Below are positions 35,493-47,674 of a stretch of 64,000 nucleotides of DNA, piece by piece. Both the position numbers and the translations under genes were made by a program. The stretch comes from Pseudomonadota bacterium. GTDB lineage: Bacteria > Pseudomonadota > Alphaproteobacteria > Rickettsiales > UBA1997. Below the pieces are notes generated by a model. That model worked only from the letters and a program-made list of their open reading frames with translations, was not told the origin of the DNA and did no database searches. Position 1 is the first letter of the stretch; each line of letters begins with the position of its first letter. The DNA lies in NCBI GenBank assembly GCA_018970485.1, contig JAGWWH010000001.1, positions 1 through 64,000 on the forward strand, in the 5' to 3' direction.

Positions 35493-37658
35493 ATGTTTTT
35501 GGCAACAAATTTCTCGCTCTCAATCGACAAAAAAGGTGTCGCTAGTATCGTTCTTGATTTGCCGAATGAAAAAATAAACAAACTCTCCGCTCCAGTAATG
35601 GCAGAGATTGAGCAGGCTTTGAATGTTATTGATGGAAATAAAGCGGTCAGAATTTTGGTAATTAGCTCAGCCAAAAAAGATATTTTTGTTGCTGGTGCTG
35701 ACATCAATGAAATTAAGGATTTACGCGACCCAGAAGATGCGAGAAAAAAAGTTTCGCGTGGTCAAGAAATAATGAATAAAATTGCTGCGCTAAAGATTCC
35801 AACCATTGCGGTGATAAATGGAGCTTGTCTCGGCGGTGGTTTGGAACTTGCGCTAGCTTGTAAATATCGCGTCGCAGTTTTGAGTCAAAAAACACAGCTT
35901 GGTTTGCCAGAGGTTAATCTTGGAATTATTCCTGGTTTTGGTGGAACGCAACGCTTGCCGAAGTTGGTTGGATTGCCTGAATCTTTGAAAATCATTCTTT
36001 CTGGAAAATCAATCGACTCCCGCAAAGCCTTAAAAATCGGTCTTGTAGACGACTTAATTCGTGAAGAATTTTTGACTGAAAAACTCAGTCAATTTGCCAA
36101 TGAAATTTTAAAAGATCCAAAGACCAATCGCTACCTATCAGCTCGTAGCGTTTCTCGTAAAAAGCGCTTCTTAACCGAAGGTTTGTTTTTTGGAAAATAC
36201 GCAATTTTTTACTTTGCTAAAAAGGATTTGTGGAAAAAGACAAAAGGTTCTTATCCTGCACCATTTGTTGCTTTAGAGGTTATTAAAAGAACCTACGAAA
36301 TGACTTACGGCGTACGTGGATTTAAAACCGAACTTGATGCTTTTTGTGAACTTTGCGTTGGTGATGTTTCTAAAAATTTAATCGACATTTTCTTTACTAA
36401 CGAAGCCTTGAAGAAGGATTCTGGAATAGAAGGTGAGGGCCGTGGATTAGAAGTTGAGAATGTTGCCGTCATTGGCGCTGGAGTGATGGGTGGCGGAATT
36501 GCTTGGCTCTTTGCCAATAATGACATCAATGTTCGCGTCAAAGATATTGCTCAAAACGCGATCGCGCTCGGTTACAATCAAATCATTAAAATCTTCGATC
36601 AGCTTAAAAAAATTCGAAAACTGACTCAGGAGCAAATCAATTTTAAAATTGGTAAAGTAACGACAAGTCTTGATTACATTGGTTTCTCGCGAGCTGATTT
36701 GGTGATCGAGGCCGTTGTTGAAAACATGGCGGTGAAAAAAAAGATTTTAGCTGAGCTGGAAACTAAGGTGAAAAAAGATGCCGTGATTGCTTCCAATACT
36801 TCTTCTCTTTCAATTTCTGAAATGGCGAGCGCACTACAAAATCCTGAACGCTTCGCGGGTATGCATTTTTTCAATCCCGTAAATCGCATGCCTTTGGTTG
36901 AAGTAATTCGCGGCGAAAAAACTTCAGACAATACAATAGCAACGATCGTCAAATTGTCGAAGAAGTTAGGAAAAACACCAATTGTAGTAAAAGATGTTGC
37001 GGGATTTTTAGTGAACCGCGTTCTACTTCCTTACATGAATGAAGCGGCATTTTTGTTGCAAGAAGGTGCGGAAATTACTCGTATTGATTCGCTAATTGAA
37101 GGATTCGGCATGCCAATGGGGCCTTTTATTTTGGCTGATGTGGTTGGAATTGATGTTGGTGTAAAGGTTGCTCATTCCTTAAGAGAAGCTTACGGAGACC
37201 GCATGCCAGTAGCTGATATTCTCGAAAAAATTTATCAAAATCACAAAGATCTTTTAGGAAAAAAAGTTGGAAAAGGTTTTTACATTCATGGCGAACAAAA
37301 CCGCGTGAATTCTCAGATCAACGAAATTTTGTTAGAAGTCAGAAAACAGAAAAATATTCATCAAATCTACATACGAGATGAAGACATTATTGATCGCGCC
37401 ATTTTGATGATGGTGAACGAAGCAGCGAAATGTTTAGAAGAGAATGAAGTAAAAAATGCTCGTTACCTTGACATGGCAATGATCATGGGATGCGGCTTTC
37501 CAGCATTTCGCGGCGGTGTTTTAAAATATGCTGACAGCTACGGAATTGATAGGGTCGTAAGCAAGTTGCAGGAGTTTAGCAAGAAACATGGAAAGCGCTT
37601 CGAAGTAAGTAATTTGTTGATTCAAATGGCGCAAAAAAGACAAAAATTTTACTCATAA
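35493..37658 (+). CDS. fadJ: bifunctional enoyl-CoA hydratase / 3-hydroxyacyl-CoA dehydrogenase
   Basis: 721 residues. The N-terminal crotonase domain has 'IFVAGADINEI', 'NGACLGGGLELALACKYRVA' and 'LGIIPGFGGTQRLPKLVG'. The NAD-binding domain follows ('VAVIGAGVMGGGIAWLFANNDI') with 'MHFFNPVNRMPLVEVI', then two C-terminal helical domains. This is the FadB/FadJ alpha chain of beta-oxidation. No thiolase gene is adjacent, so the FadB versus FadJ choice is loose. The next gene starts immediately after its stop. Confidence 0.92.
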   Translation: MFLATNFSLSIDKKGVASIVLDLPNEKINKLSAPVMAEIEQALNVIDGNKAVRILVISSAKKDIFVAGADINEIKDLRDPEDARKKVSRGQEIMNKIAALKIPTIAVINGACLGGGLELALACKYRVAVLSQKTQLGLPEVNLGIIPGFGGTQRLPKLVGLPESLKIILSGKSIDSRKALKIGLVDDLIREEFLTEKLSQFANEILKDPKTNRYLSARSVSRKKRFLTEGLFFGKYAIFYFAKKDLWKKTKGSYPAPFVALEVIKRTYEMTYGVRGFKTELDAFCELCVGDVSKNLIDIFFTNEALKKDSGIEGEGRGLEVENVAVIGAGVMGGGIAWLFANNDINVRVKDIAQNAIALGYNQIIKIFDQLKKIRKLTQEQINFKIGKVTTSLDYIGFSRADLVIEAVVENMAVKKKILAELETKVKKDAVIASNTSSLSISEMASALQNPERFAGMHFFNPVNRMPLVEVIRGEKTSDNTIATIVKLSKKLGKTPIVVKDVAGFLVNRVLLPYMNEAAFLLQEGAEITRIDSLIEGFGMPMGPFILADVVGIDVGVKVAHSLREAYGDRMPVADILEKIYQNHKDLLGKKVGKGFYIHGEQNRVNSQINEILLEVRKQKNIHQIYIRDEDIIDRAILMMVNEAAKCLEENEVKNARYLDMAMIMGCGFPAFRGGVLKYADSYGIDRVVSKLQEFSKKHGKRFEVSNLLIQMAQKRQKFYS

Positions 37659-39152
37659 ATGACAGTTGTAAGTCACCTTTATCTTTTAGTTTTTTTACCC
37701 CTGATTGCTGCAGTTGTTTGTCAAATTGTTCCTAAAAATAGATTTCCTTTTTGGCTAACCATCTCTTGTTGCTTAGTTCTTTTTGCTCTAACTGCTAGCC
37801 TTCTGCCACAAATTTTGACCTACAAGAATATTGGGAATGATTTCAATTTATCTCTTCTGTCGATTGCGCTCGAATTCAGAATTGACGTGCTCGGATACTT
37901 TTTTTTGCTTTTAATGATTTTTCTGAAAATCGTTATTTTGCTCTTTTACAATTCAGACATTGAGAAGCTGTTAGATGAAAAAAATAGACGAACTTTTTAT
38001 TCGGTTTTTTTGATCAACCTTTTTGGATTGGTTAACATTTTTACTACCAACAATCTCTTCAACTTGTTCGTATTTTTAGAGATTTACGCTTTCAGCTTTT
38101 TTGCCATTTCTTCTCTGTCGCGAGATCAAGAATTGTTAAAAATTTCATTTCGTGATTTTTGCTTAAATGCGGCAGCTTCTCTGCTGATCCTCTTCTGTTT
38201 TTTAATAACATATTTGGTGTTTAAGAGAAGCAGTTTTGATCAAATCATGACTGACACTAACATGTTTTTAGGCTCTAGTTTATTGCTTCCGTCAGTAATG
38301 TTGATATTTCTTGCAGTTTCTTTCTTAGTTAAATTTTTTCCCTTCTGGCTTTTCTTCTCGAAGATGAAAAGCAGCAATCTTATCGCCAATTTCTTGATTG
38401 GCGAATCGATGTTCATCAAGGGCGCTGTTGGATTTTTTTTGATGCTGAAATTTGTCTATTTTTTCTTTGGAACGGTTTTTCTTTTCGACGTTCTGAATCT
38501 AAGTTATCCTATCATATTCATCGCTATCACTCTTATCACGTTTAGTGCAATTGGCATTTACCAACAAAAGCATTTGCAGTCGATTTCCGCTTATTTGTGT
38601 TTAAGTAACCTTGGATTTGTTCTCGCCGCGATTGGTTTGAGCAGCAGCGAATCGCTTCGCTCCGTATTTTTCTACGCACTAAATTTCAGTTTGGTTAATC
38701 TGTTTATTTTCATCTTCGCTACTTTCATGAAGCGTCACTTCGATAGTTCGTCATTTGCAAAAATTTCTTTAATAAAAAGAGATTACCCAGCTTTAGCACT
38801 TCCTCTGAAAGTACTGATTTTTTTTATTGCTGCCTTCCCACTTACTCCACTTTTTTTTGCCAACTGGCACATGACTCACGCCAGCCTAAATCCTGGCTTT
38901 GAATCTTCTATATTGATTGGATTAGTCGCGGCAAACTTTGCTTACCTTGAATTAGCAACTCGTTTTATTGATGCGATTTTTGTTGAAGACGACTCAATTC
39001 AAAAAACAAAACAATCAATCAGCTTCAAAAACTATCGATTCTATTTCCTATCTTTCTGGTTATTGCTTTTTGTGATTGGAGGATCGGCTTTTCTTGCGGT
39101 GTTTGTTAATAACTTATCCAAAGATTTCGCCTCTTATTTGCTTTCAGTATGA
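37659..39152 (+). CDS. mrpD: Mrp/complex-I-like cation:proton antiporter subunit D
   Basis: 497-residue polytopic protein of the proton-pumping NuoLMN/MrpAD superfamily, about 14 helices. The functional Glu of helix 5 is present (Glu141 in 'NLFVFLEIYAFS') and the Lys of helix 7 (Lys225 in 'FLVKFFPFWLFF'). A distant MnhD/MrpD assignment fits best, because MrpC- and MrpE-like genes lie 4-5 kb away and no nuo genes are near. Overlaps the next gene by four bases. Confidence 0.8.
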   Translation: MTVVSHLYLLVFLPLIAAVVCQIVPKNRFPFWLTISCCLVLFALTASLLPQILTYKNIGNDFNLSLLSIALEFRIDVLGYFFLLLMIFLKIVILLFYNSDIEKLLDEKNRRTFYSVFLINLFGLVNIFTTNNLFNLFVFLEIYAFSFFAISSLSRDQELLKISFRDFCLNAAASLLILFCFLITYLVFKRSSFDQIMTDTNMFLGSSLLLPSVMLIFLAVSFLVKFFPFWLFFSKMKSSNLIANFLIGESMFIKGAVGFFLMLKFVYFFFGTVFLFDVLNLSYPIIFIAITLITFSAIGIYQQKHLQSISAYLCLSNLGFVLAAIGLSSSESLRSVFFYALNFSLVNLFIFIFATFMKRHFDSSSFAKISLIKRDYPALALPLKVLIFFIAAFPLTPLFFANWHMTHASLNPGFESSILIGLVAANFAYLELATRFIDAIFVEDDSIQKTKQSISFKNYRFYFLSFWLLLFVIGGSAFLAVFVNNLSKDFASYLLSV

Positions 39153-40564
39153 CACAAATTTTATTGCTAACGCTACTCCTAATCCCACTTCTTGGCTGCG
39201 TGGTAAGTGGTTTTAAGAAAGAGAATTTTTTCCTAAAAATTTTGGAAGGAGTTTTACCGGTTTTATTTTTAGTCAATTTGATCGGCCTGCGCCAATCTCT
39301 ACAAATATCGAACAATGAAGCGATTTTGTTCAATTTTTATCTCAACAGAACTTCATTTATTTTTTTATCGCTGACCAATTTTCTGTGGCTGGTTTTTACT
39401 TTTTATTCTCAGCGTTTTTGGCAAATAAATTCAGAAGAAAGATCGCATCAAATGCGGTCATTTTTTAGCATCATCGTTGCTACTTTGACTCTGATTTGTG
39501 TTAGCAAAAATCTGATGATCACCTTGTTTTTCTACAGCTGCCTAATTCTAGCAACTCAGCTTTTCGTGTTAAGATTGTTAAGATATGCCGAAGTTGGCTT
39601 TTTACGCTTCTTCAATTTTCTTCTCTATTTTGAGTCATTTTTTTTCTTTTTAGCGATAGTTACTACCTACAAATTACTAGGTCGTCTTGATTTTCTTGAA
39701 GGAGGAATAGTTTCCGACAACCTTGGTCGTGATGAAGAAATTTTGCTTTTGATCTTTTACTTTTTTGGCCTCTTTTTTTCTGCCTTCCTGCCATATTTTC
39801 TATTTTTTCGTAAGATCAATTTTGAGCCCATCGCCACGCATCTTTTATTCTTTTTATCTTACAGCTTAGCTAGTCTGTGCATTTTCATTAAAGTAATTGA
39901 TTCGATATTTGGCTTCGACTGTTTTGCGAGAATTTTTGCGGAAAGTGATTTGGGTTTTATTGAACTGATTTTTTTGTTTAACATTCTCGCAGCTTCGCTC
40001 TTTTTGCTGTTTAGCAAGGGAATAAAGCTCTCATTTTTTTACCTATTTTTTCAGCAATTTTTCTTCGCAATTTTTGCAATTTTCTTTTTTGCAATTTTTA
40101 ACCGAGAGATTGTCTATGTAAGCCTGATCTCTTTTTCTCTTTCTCTTACTTTAATTTTTTTCTGCGTTTCCAACATCTCCACCTACCTTTCAAAATCAGG
40201 AGCAAAAAGTCTTTCGGGGATTTTTTATAAATTACCGATCAGCGCAACTTTACTGATTTTTGCTCTCGTTAGTTTGGCTGGATTTTTTCCCGCAATAGGT
40301 GCGGTTGAAAAGTTCTTTTTGATCAAAGCTATTTGGCAAAAAAAAATGTGGATTTCGGCAGTAATAGTTTTGGTTAATTCGACTACGCTTCTGATTTTTT
40401 CTTTAAAAATACTTTACCATTTTTTCTCTAATTCAGAAGAAAATGTTAGCGAAGAAAATGCTGCCTTAGCTCGTGACATTGATTTTGATTCTAGGCTTAT
40501 TCTTACAGCTTCCGTAACCGCTTTATTGATGTTTGCTGGTCTTTTTGTAACTAAGTTTATCTAG
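39149..40564 (+). CDS. degenerate MrpD/NuoM-like membrane subunit
   Basis: 471 residues with about 13-14 hydrophobic helices. By overall hydrophobic pattern it matches the same superfamily as the preceding gene, but the pumping residues seem lost: the helix-5 position reads 'MITLFFYSCLILATQLF' (no Glu) and the helix-7 region 'GLFFSAFLPYFLFF' (no Lys). It may be a structural partner. Overlap with the upstream gene (ATGA) implies co-translation. A terminator lies about 120 bases downstream. Confidence 0.7.
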   Translation: MTQILLLTLLLIPLLGCVVSGFKKENFFLKILEGVLPVLFLVNLIGLRQSLQISNNEAILFNFYLNRTSFIFLSLTNFLWLVFTFYSQRFWQINSEERSHQMRSFFSIIVATLTLICVSKNLMITLFFYSCLILATQLFVLRLLRYAEVGFLRFFNFLLYFESFFFFLAIVTTYKLLGRLDFLEGGIVSDNLGRDEEILLLIFYFFGLFFSAFLPYFLFFRKINFEPIATHLLFFLSYSLASLCIFIKVIDSIFGFDCFARIFAESDLGFIELIFLFNILAASLFLLFSKGIKLSFFYLFFQQFFFAIFAIFFFAIFNREIVYVSLISFSLSLTLIFFCVSNISTYLSKSGAKSLSGIFYKLPISATLLIFALVSLAGFFPAIGAVEKFFLIKAIWQKKMWISAVIVLVNSTTLLIFSLKILYHFFSNSEENVSEENAALARDIDFDSRLILTASVTALLMFAGLFVTKFI

Positions 40565-40684
40565 GCTAAAACCAGAACAGACGGAGCCAATAACTTCTCT
40601 GGGGTTTTCAAATATAACTTCAGCCAAGTTAAATTTGGTTTGTCTCGCAGATTCTAAATCAAAAATCTAATTGATTAAAACTAG

Positions 40685-40721
40685 AAAGGGCCGTCTCCCG
40701 CAAAGAAGTCGGCCCTTTTTT
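40685..40721 (+). terminator. rho-independent terminator after the antiporter genes
   Basis: Nine-bp perfect stem aaagggccg / cggcccttt (40685-40693, 40710-40718) with a 16-base loop, running into a six-T tract. The rest of the 40565-40740 gap shows nothing else. Confidence 0.8.
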
Positions 40722-40740
40722 ATTGCGCTGAATTTACGAA

Positions 40741-41981
40741 CTATTCTTTTTTAGCTAAAAATTTGGCTAATAAATTTTTGCCTTGCTCAGTCTGGGCTAA
40801 ACCTTCCAGAATTCCACCGATCTCCGTTCCGCCTTTAGCAGAAAAGACATCCATAATTTTAGTTACTCCACCAGCCACATCTCCACTATTTGCGATCACC
40901 TTTAGATCTGCTTCTTTTAAGGCTTCGGCTTGTTTCATGCCAATGGCTTGATCAGCTTCAATCTTGCGAATTGAAAGTAGGTAATGTTGGTAATTCTGAT
41001 TCTCGCCGATCTCTTTCGCCAAAGTAATTTGAGCAGAAATTGGTGCTAGCTGCATTGCTTTTTCTGCGTCCGCTTTTGCTTCACCCTCGGTCTTGATACC
41101 TTCAGCGCCAAGCTTTTGTGCCTGCAAATTACCTTCAGCTTGTAGGATGGATTTTTGTTTAGCTCCTTCGACTTCAATGATACTTTTTTGTTTCTCACCT
41201 TCTGCGATTACGACGCCGGATTGTTTAGCTTGCTCAGCCTGAACTAAGTTTTTCTCTTTTTCGATCTCGGCTTTTTTAACTTCTTCAACGCGCAAAACAT
41301 TCATCTCTTTTTCTTTAGTAAGCCTTTGCTGCTCTTTGATTTCTTGAGCTGAAACCTCGACAGAAATTCCGATCTGCTTGTCTGTTTCAGCCTTTCTTTG
41401 ACCTATTTCTTGTAGAGCTTGTTGCTCTTGTAGTGATGTTAATTTCTAGCTTCAATCTCAGCAATTTGCGCTGCCTGCATATTTTTTGCGACCTCGGTAC
41501 GAGATTCCATCTCGATGTGAGATTTTTTCTTCTCCATGATATTTTTGATCACGTAGCTATCTTTGTGATCTCTGATGTCCATCAACTCAATGTTCTTAAC
41601 GGTTGAAACACCCCAGTTTGATAGCTGTCCACTAACTTCTTTGGTAAATTCTTCACCAAATTTTGAACGTCCTTGCATGATTTCTTCGATCTCATTGCTT
41701 GCAAGAATGGTGCGTACCGCGCCTTGCACCACGGCCTGAAGTTGTCCGTGTAATTCTTCAAAAGATGCAACACGCTGTGCCGCGACATCGCTACTGGTAA
41801 TTCTGAAGAAGGCTTTCACATCAATTACGAACGGTAGTCGACCCTTGTCGTAAGCCTCGTATCCAGATAAATCCAAATCAAAAACACTTACGGGGGCAAA
41901 ACAGTTTTTGTAATACCGATGATTGGCAGTGCTGCGTGCCATTCGTAGTAGGTATTTCCGAATAAGAAATTGCAGCGGCAC
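40741..41981 (-). pseudogene. flotillin/band-7 (SPFH) gene with two single-base frameshifts
   Basis: Read on the minus strand, the SPFH part ('GRLPFVIDVKAFFRITSSDV', to 'MQAAQIAEIEAR') stops at 41439, and the Lys/Glu/Gln-rich flotillin coiled coil ('LTSLQEQQALQEIGQRKAE' to the C-terminus) continues in the next frame. Adding one A in 'agaaattaac' near 41440 joins them. Upstream, near 41895, another base missing in a C run separates 'EWHAALPIIGITKTVLPP' from 'VSVFDLDLSGYEAYDK', so the N-terminus lies beyond 41981, to about 42000. Both changes are in homopolymers, so sequencing error is possible. Flotillins organise membrane microdomains. Confidence 0.8.
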
Positions 41982-42048
41982 ACAAAGCGCCGAAGGGAAT
42001 TAAGAAAACTGAGCTTTGTGGGAGTTAGTTTTTTAGTTAAGTGGGAAA

Positions 42049-43065
42049 TTAAAGACCGTGTTTTTTCACCAAGATTTCTGCGATTTGAACCGCGTTTAAC
42101 GCCGCACCTTTTCTCAAGTTGTCAGAAACAACCCAGAGTGACAGGCCGTTAGCAACTGATTCATCTTTTCTGATTCTAGAGACAAAAGTTGCATCTTTGG
42201 TCGAAGCTTCAATCGGAGTGATGAACATCATGTCTTTCGGGCGATCAATCACAATCACGCCTTCAGCTTTTTCCAAAGCAGCTCTGGCTTGAGCAACGGT
42301 AATTGGTTTTTCGAACTCAATATTAACGGCTTCTGAGTGACAGTTGAAAACCGGCACGCGCACGCAGGTTGCTTCAACTTTGATGTCAGAGCCTAGAATT
42401 TTTTGCGTCTCAACTTTCATTTTCCATTCTTCCTTAGTCACGCCGTCATCCATGAAGGAATCGATTTGCGGAATGACGTTGAAGGCGATTCTTTTGCTGA
42501 ATTTTTTTGGTTCAGAAAAGCTGTTTGAGTAAATCTTTTTGGTTGAGTCGTAAAGTTCATCCATCGCCTCTTTACCCGCGCCAGACACGGCTTGGTAAGT
42601 TGCAACAACGATGCGTTTAATTTTCGCGATGTCGTGCAAAGGCTTCAAAGCCACAACCATTTGAATAGTTGAGCAGTTAGGATTGGCGATGATTCCAGAT
42701 TTTTTGTAATCGCCGATTGCTTTTGGATTAACCTCAGGAACGACAAGAGGAACATTCTCATCCATTCTAAAATGCGAAGTGTTGTCGATGACCACGCAAC
42801 CTTGCGCCGCAGCTCTTGGAGCGTGAATGGCAGAAACTTTTCCACCTGGCGAAAACAAACCAATTGCGGTTCCAGTGAAATCATACTCATCCAAAACTTG
42901 AACGGTTAAATCCTTGTTGCCGTAGGAAACTTTTTGACCACGAGAATTGTGTGAGGCGAGGGCAACGACTTCATCGGCAGGGAATTTTCTTTCCACCAAG
43001 ATGTTGAGAATTTCGCGACCGACATTTCCAGTCGCGCCAGCGACGGCGATTTTACGAGGAGCCAT
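42049..43065 (-). CDS. asd: aspartate-semialdehyde dehydrogenase
   Basis: 338 residues. NADP-binding 'IAVAGATGNVGREILNILVE' and the catalytic Cys in 'IANPNCSTIQMVVAL' identify Asd, which reduces aspartyl phosphate to the semialdehyde for threonine, methionine, lysine and DAP synthesis. It works directly before hom (61614-62858), which is unlinked. It lies 11 bases downstream of gap on the same strand. Confidence 0.96.
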   Translation of the reverse strand: MAPRKIAVAGATGNVGREILNILVERKFPADEVVALASHNSRGQKVSYGNKDLTVQVLDEYDFTGTAIGLFSPGGKVSAIHAPRAAAQGCVVIDNTSHFRMDENVPLVVPEVNPKAIGDYKKSGIIANPNCSTIQMVVALKPLHDIAKIKRIVVATYQAVSGAGKEAMDELYDSTKKIYSNSFSEPKKFSKRIAFNVIPQIDSFMDDGVTKEEWKMKVETQKILGSDIKVEATCVRVPVFNCHSEAVNIEFEKPITVAQARAALEKAEGVIVIDRPKDMMFITPIEASTKDATFVSRIRKDESVANGLSLWVVSDNLRKGAALNAVQIAEILVKKHGL

Positions 43066-43076
43066 GTTTTAGAGAA

Positions 43077-44084
43077 TTAGAATTTTAGGATTGCGGCGAC
43101 ATCAAGCATACGCTTTGAGAAGCCCCATTCATTGTCATACCAAGAAGCGACTTTAACCATGTTGCCGCCGATGACTTTAGTTTGTGTTACGTCGAAGCAA
43201 GAGCTGTAGCTGCTGTGATTGAAGTCAATCGAGACCAAAGGCTCGGTAACGATTTGGAGAATTTCTTTCATTGCGCCGGTCGCGGCCTTCTTCACTGCTT
43301 CGTTGATTTCCTCTTTAGTGGTGTCTTTTTTAGCGATGAAGTTGAGATCAACCATTGAGACGTTAGCCGTTGGTACGCGCACTGCGCCGCCATCTAACTT
43401 ACCCTTCAATTCTGGCAGAACTAATCCAAGCGCTTTTGCTGCGCCAGTTGAAGTTGGAATCATCGACATCGCGCAAGCTCGGGCGCGACGTAGGTCTTTG
43501 TGAGAATTATCAACAATGTTTTGATCGTTGGTGTAAGCGTGAATTGTAGTCATGAAACCTTTCTCAATTCCAACTGCGTCATTCAAAGCTTTAGCGATTG
43601 GAGCTAGGCAATTCGTGGTGCAAGAGCCGACAGAAATAACTTTGTCATCAGCTTGCAACATTTCATTATTTACGCCGTAAACGATGGTTCGAACTGAATC
43701 TTCTTTTGCTGGAGCAGAGATGATTACTTTTTTTGCTCCTGCGGTTAGGTGTTGAGAGGCGTCATCGTAACTTGTAAAAGCGCCAGTGCATTCGAGAACG
43801 ACATCAATTTTCAAATCAGCCCAAGGTAATTTTTTTGGATCGCGTTCGCCGAAAAGTTTTACTTGCTTGCCATCGATGACTAATGCGCCTTGGCCAGCTT
43901 CTACCGATTTAGAAAAGCGCCCATGAATTGAATCATACCTCAACAAGTGAACCTGAGTTTCGATCGGAGCTGGTCCATTAACAGCAACAAGTTCGATATT
44001 CGAGTAACGAGGATCTTCAAAAATTGCGCGAGTTACGCAGCGGCCAATTCTGCCTAGGCCATTGATGGCAATACGAATAGTCAT
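43077..44084 (-). CDS. gap: glyceraldehyde-3-phosphate dehydrogenase
   Basis: 335 residues. NAD-binding 'AINGLGRIGRCVTRAIFE', catalytic 'SVGSCTTNCLAPIAKAL' and 'SWYDNEWGFSKRMLD' are intact. It catalyses the central step of glycolysis/gluconeogenesis. Its start touches the stop of the ialB-like gene, and asd follows closely, so ialB-gap-asd is probably one transcript. Confidence 0.97.
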   Translation of the reverse strand: MTIRIAINGLGRIGRCVTRAIFEDPRYSNIELVAVNGPAPIETQVHLLRYDSIHGRFSKSVEAGQGALVIDGKQVKLFGERDPKKLPWADLKIDVVLECTGAFTSYDDASQHLTAGAKKVIISAPAKEDSVRTIVYGVNNEMLQADDKVISVGSCTTNCLAPIAKALNDAVGIEKGFMTTIHAYTNDQNIVDNSHKDLRRARACAMSMIPTSTGAAKALGLVLPELKGKLDGGAVRVPTANVSMVDLNFIAKKDTTKEEINEAVKKAATGAMKEILQIVTEPLVSIDFNHSSYSSCFDVTQTKVIGGNMVKVASWYDNEWGFSKRMLDVAAILKF

Positions 44085-44605
44085 TATTTTTTATGTTGGG
44101 AGTTACGGCTATTTAGGTAGCCAAGAGCACTTCTGAAATCACGTAAATTTAACTTAACAGTGATCTCTTTTTCCGAGTCGCGCACGTTAAAACGTAAGAA
44201 CAAAAATTCGCCGTTTTTCATTTGAGTAAACAGAGAATTTTTCTGCAAATCATCGAAAGGCACTAAGCCAAAGTCTCGATCACTAATGTTTCGAGAGAGA
44301 AGAAGATCATTTTGATCGGCACGTATTTTCACGAAGCTACCCACCTGAACCTGAGGAATAATCACAAAAAATTGATTCATTGATTTTGACATCGGTTGAA
44401 TCGTGATTGCTGACGCATTGTCGTAAAATTTTGCGGCAATTTTGCAGTGGGAAATTCCCATCATTTCATCGATTTCGCAAAAAACCTTCCAATCACCGAA
44501 GGCTTTTTCTTCATTGCGTAAATCGATAATTTCTGCCCAAGCATTTTTTTGAATGGCGTTAAAACAAAGCGTCATTAAAAAAACCGTAAACAAAATTTGT
44601 CTCAT
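44084..44605 (-). CDS. ialB: invasion-associated locus B (IalB) family exported protein
   Basis: 173 residues. A signal peptide (cut near 'NAWAE') precedes the family signature 'FGDWKVFCEIDEMMGISHCKIA' with its two cysteines, and beta-rich 'SKSMNQFFVIIPQVQVGSFV'. IalB was named in Bartonella for erythrocyte invasion; members are widespread in alphaproteobacteria as periplasmic or outer-membrane proteins. First gene of the ialB-gap-asd run; its start overlaps, divergently, that of the small membrane protein at 44604. Confidence 0.85.
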   Translation of the reverse strand: MRQILFTVFLMTLCFNAIQKNAWAEIIDLRNEEKAFGDWKVFCEIDEMMGISHCKIAAKFYDNASAITIQPMSKSMNQFFVIIPQVQVGSFVKIRADQNDLLLSRNISDRDFGLVPFDDLQKNSLFTQMKNGEFLFLRFNVRDSEKEITVKLNLRDFRSALGYLNSRNSQHKK

Positions 44606-44873
44606 GATGGTTATCTATGGAATGTTGATTTTCTTGTGTTCGGCGGGGGTTTTGAATCTTTTTCTTTTGCAAAATTACATCAGAAAAATTTTCTCACTTG
44701 CAGTTACTTACAGCAGTTTTTCGATTTTGATGATTTTGCTTTTTCTAAAAAACGAAAATCTCAACGAGACGCTAATGCTAATGTTTAGTATTTTTACGGT
44801 TTTCTCGACCAATCTTTTTGTTGGTATTGGAATCGTAAAAAATATTAGCGAAGCGCAAAAATCTGAAAATTAG
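44604..44873 (+). CDS. small membrane protein, MrpC/NuoK-like candidate
   Basis: 89 residues from ATG 44604 (a second ATG follows directly). The frame runs further upstream only as the shadow of ialB. Three hydrophobic helices ('MLIFLCSAGVLNLFLLQ', 'IFSLAVTYSSFSILMILLFL', 'MLMFSIFTVFSTNLFVGI') and the size suit MrpC/NuoK subunits. The assignment rests mainly on context: an MrpE-like gene follows and MrpD-like genes lie 4 kb before. Confidence 0.55.
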   Translation: MMVIYGMLIFLCSAGVLNLFLLQNYIRKIFSLAVTYSSFSILMILLFLKNENLNETLMLMFSIFTVFSTNLFVGIGIVKNISEAQKSEN

Positions 44874-45016
44874 TTTTTTTTCTTTAGCTCTTCCATGATC
44901 TTCTTTCTAAGCTCGATGGTGTGAACTTCGATCGTTTCCAAGAGATCAAGAATGTGCTGAGCTTCTTTGGAAATTTCGCTAAGTTCATTCTCTTTGATGA
45001 TTGGCTGAGTTTTCAT
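44870..45016 (-). CDS. small 48-residue helical protein
   Basis: ATG at 45016 to TAA at 44870. The product is polar and almost wholly helical ('ELSEISKEAQHILDLLETIE', then a Lys-rich end). It lies between, and antisense to, the ends of two antiporter-like genes. It is the only open frame with normal codon use in this gap, so I think it is real, but coding is not proven. Confidence 0.45.
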   Translation of the reverse strand: MKTQPIIKENELSEISKEAQHILDLLETIEVHTIELRKKIMEELKKKN

Positions 45017-45063
45017 GACTGAAGTTGATTCAAGTTAAATTAAGAAAGATCAAGATCCGGCCA

Positions 45064-47617
<2,554 letters not shown>

Positions 47618-47674
47618 AATTTTTCTAGTCGAAATTTTTGAGTTGGAGCGAAAGGTTTCGAAACTAAATTTTAA

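Noticed and set aside
44553-44603. 17-codon upstream extension of the MrpC-like protein
   Set aside because: It is antisense to the ialB signal-peptide codons; ATG 44604 precedes the first hydrophobic helix.
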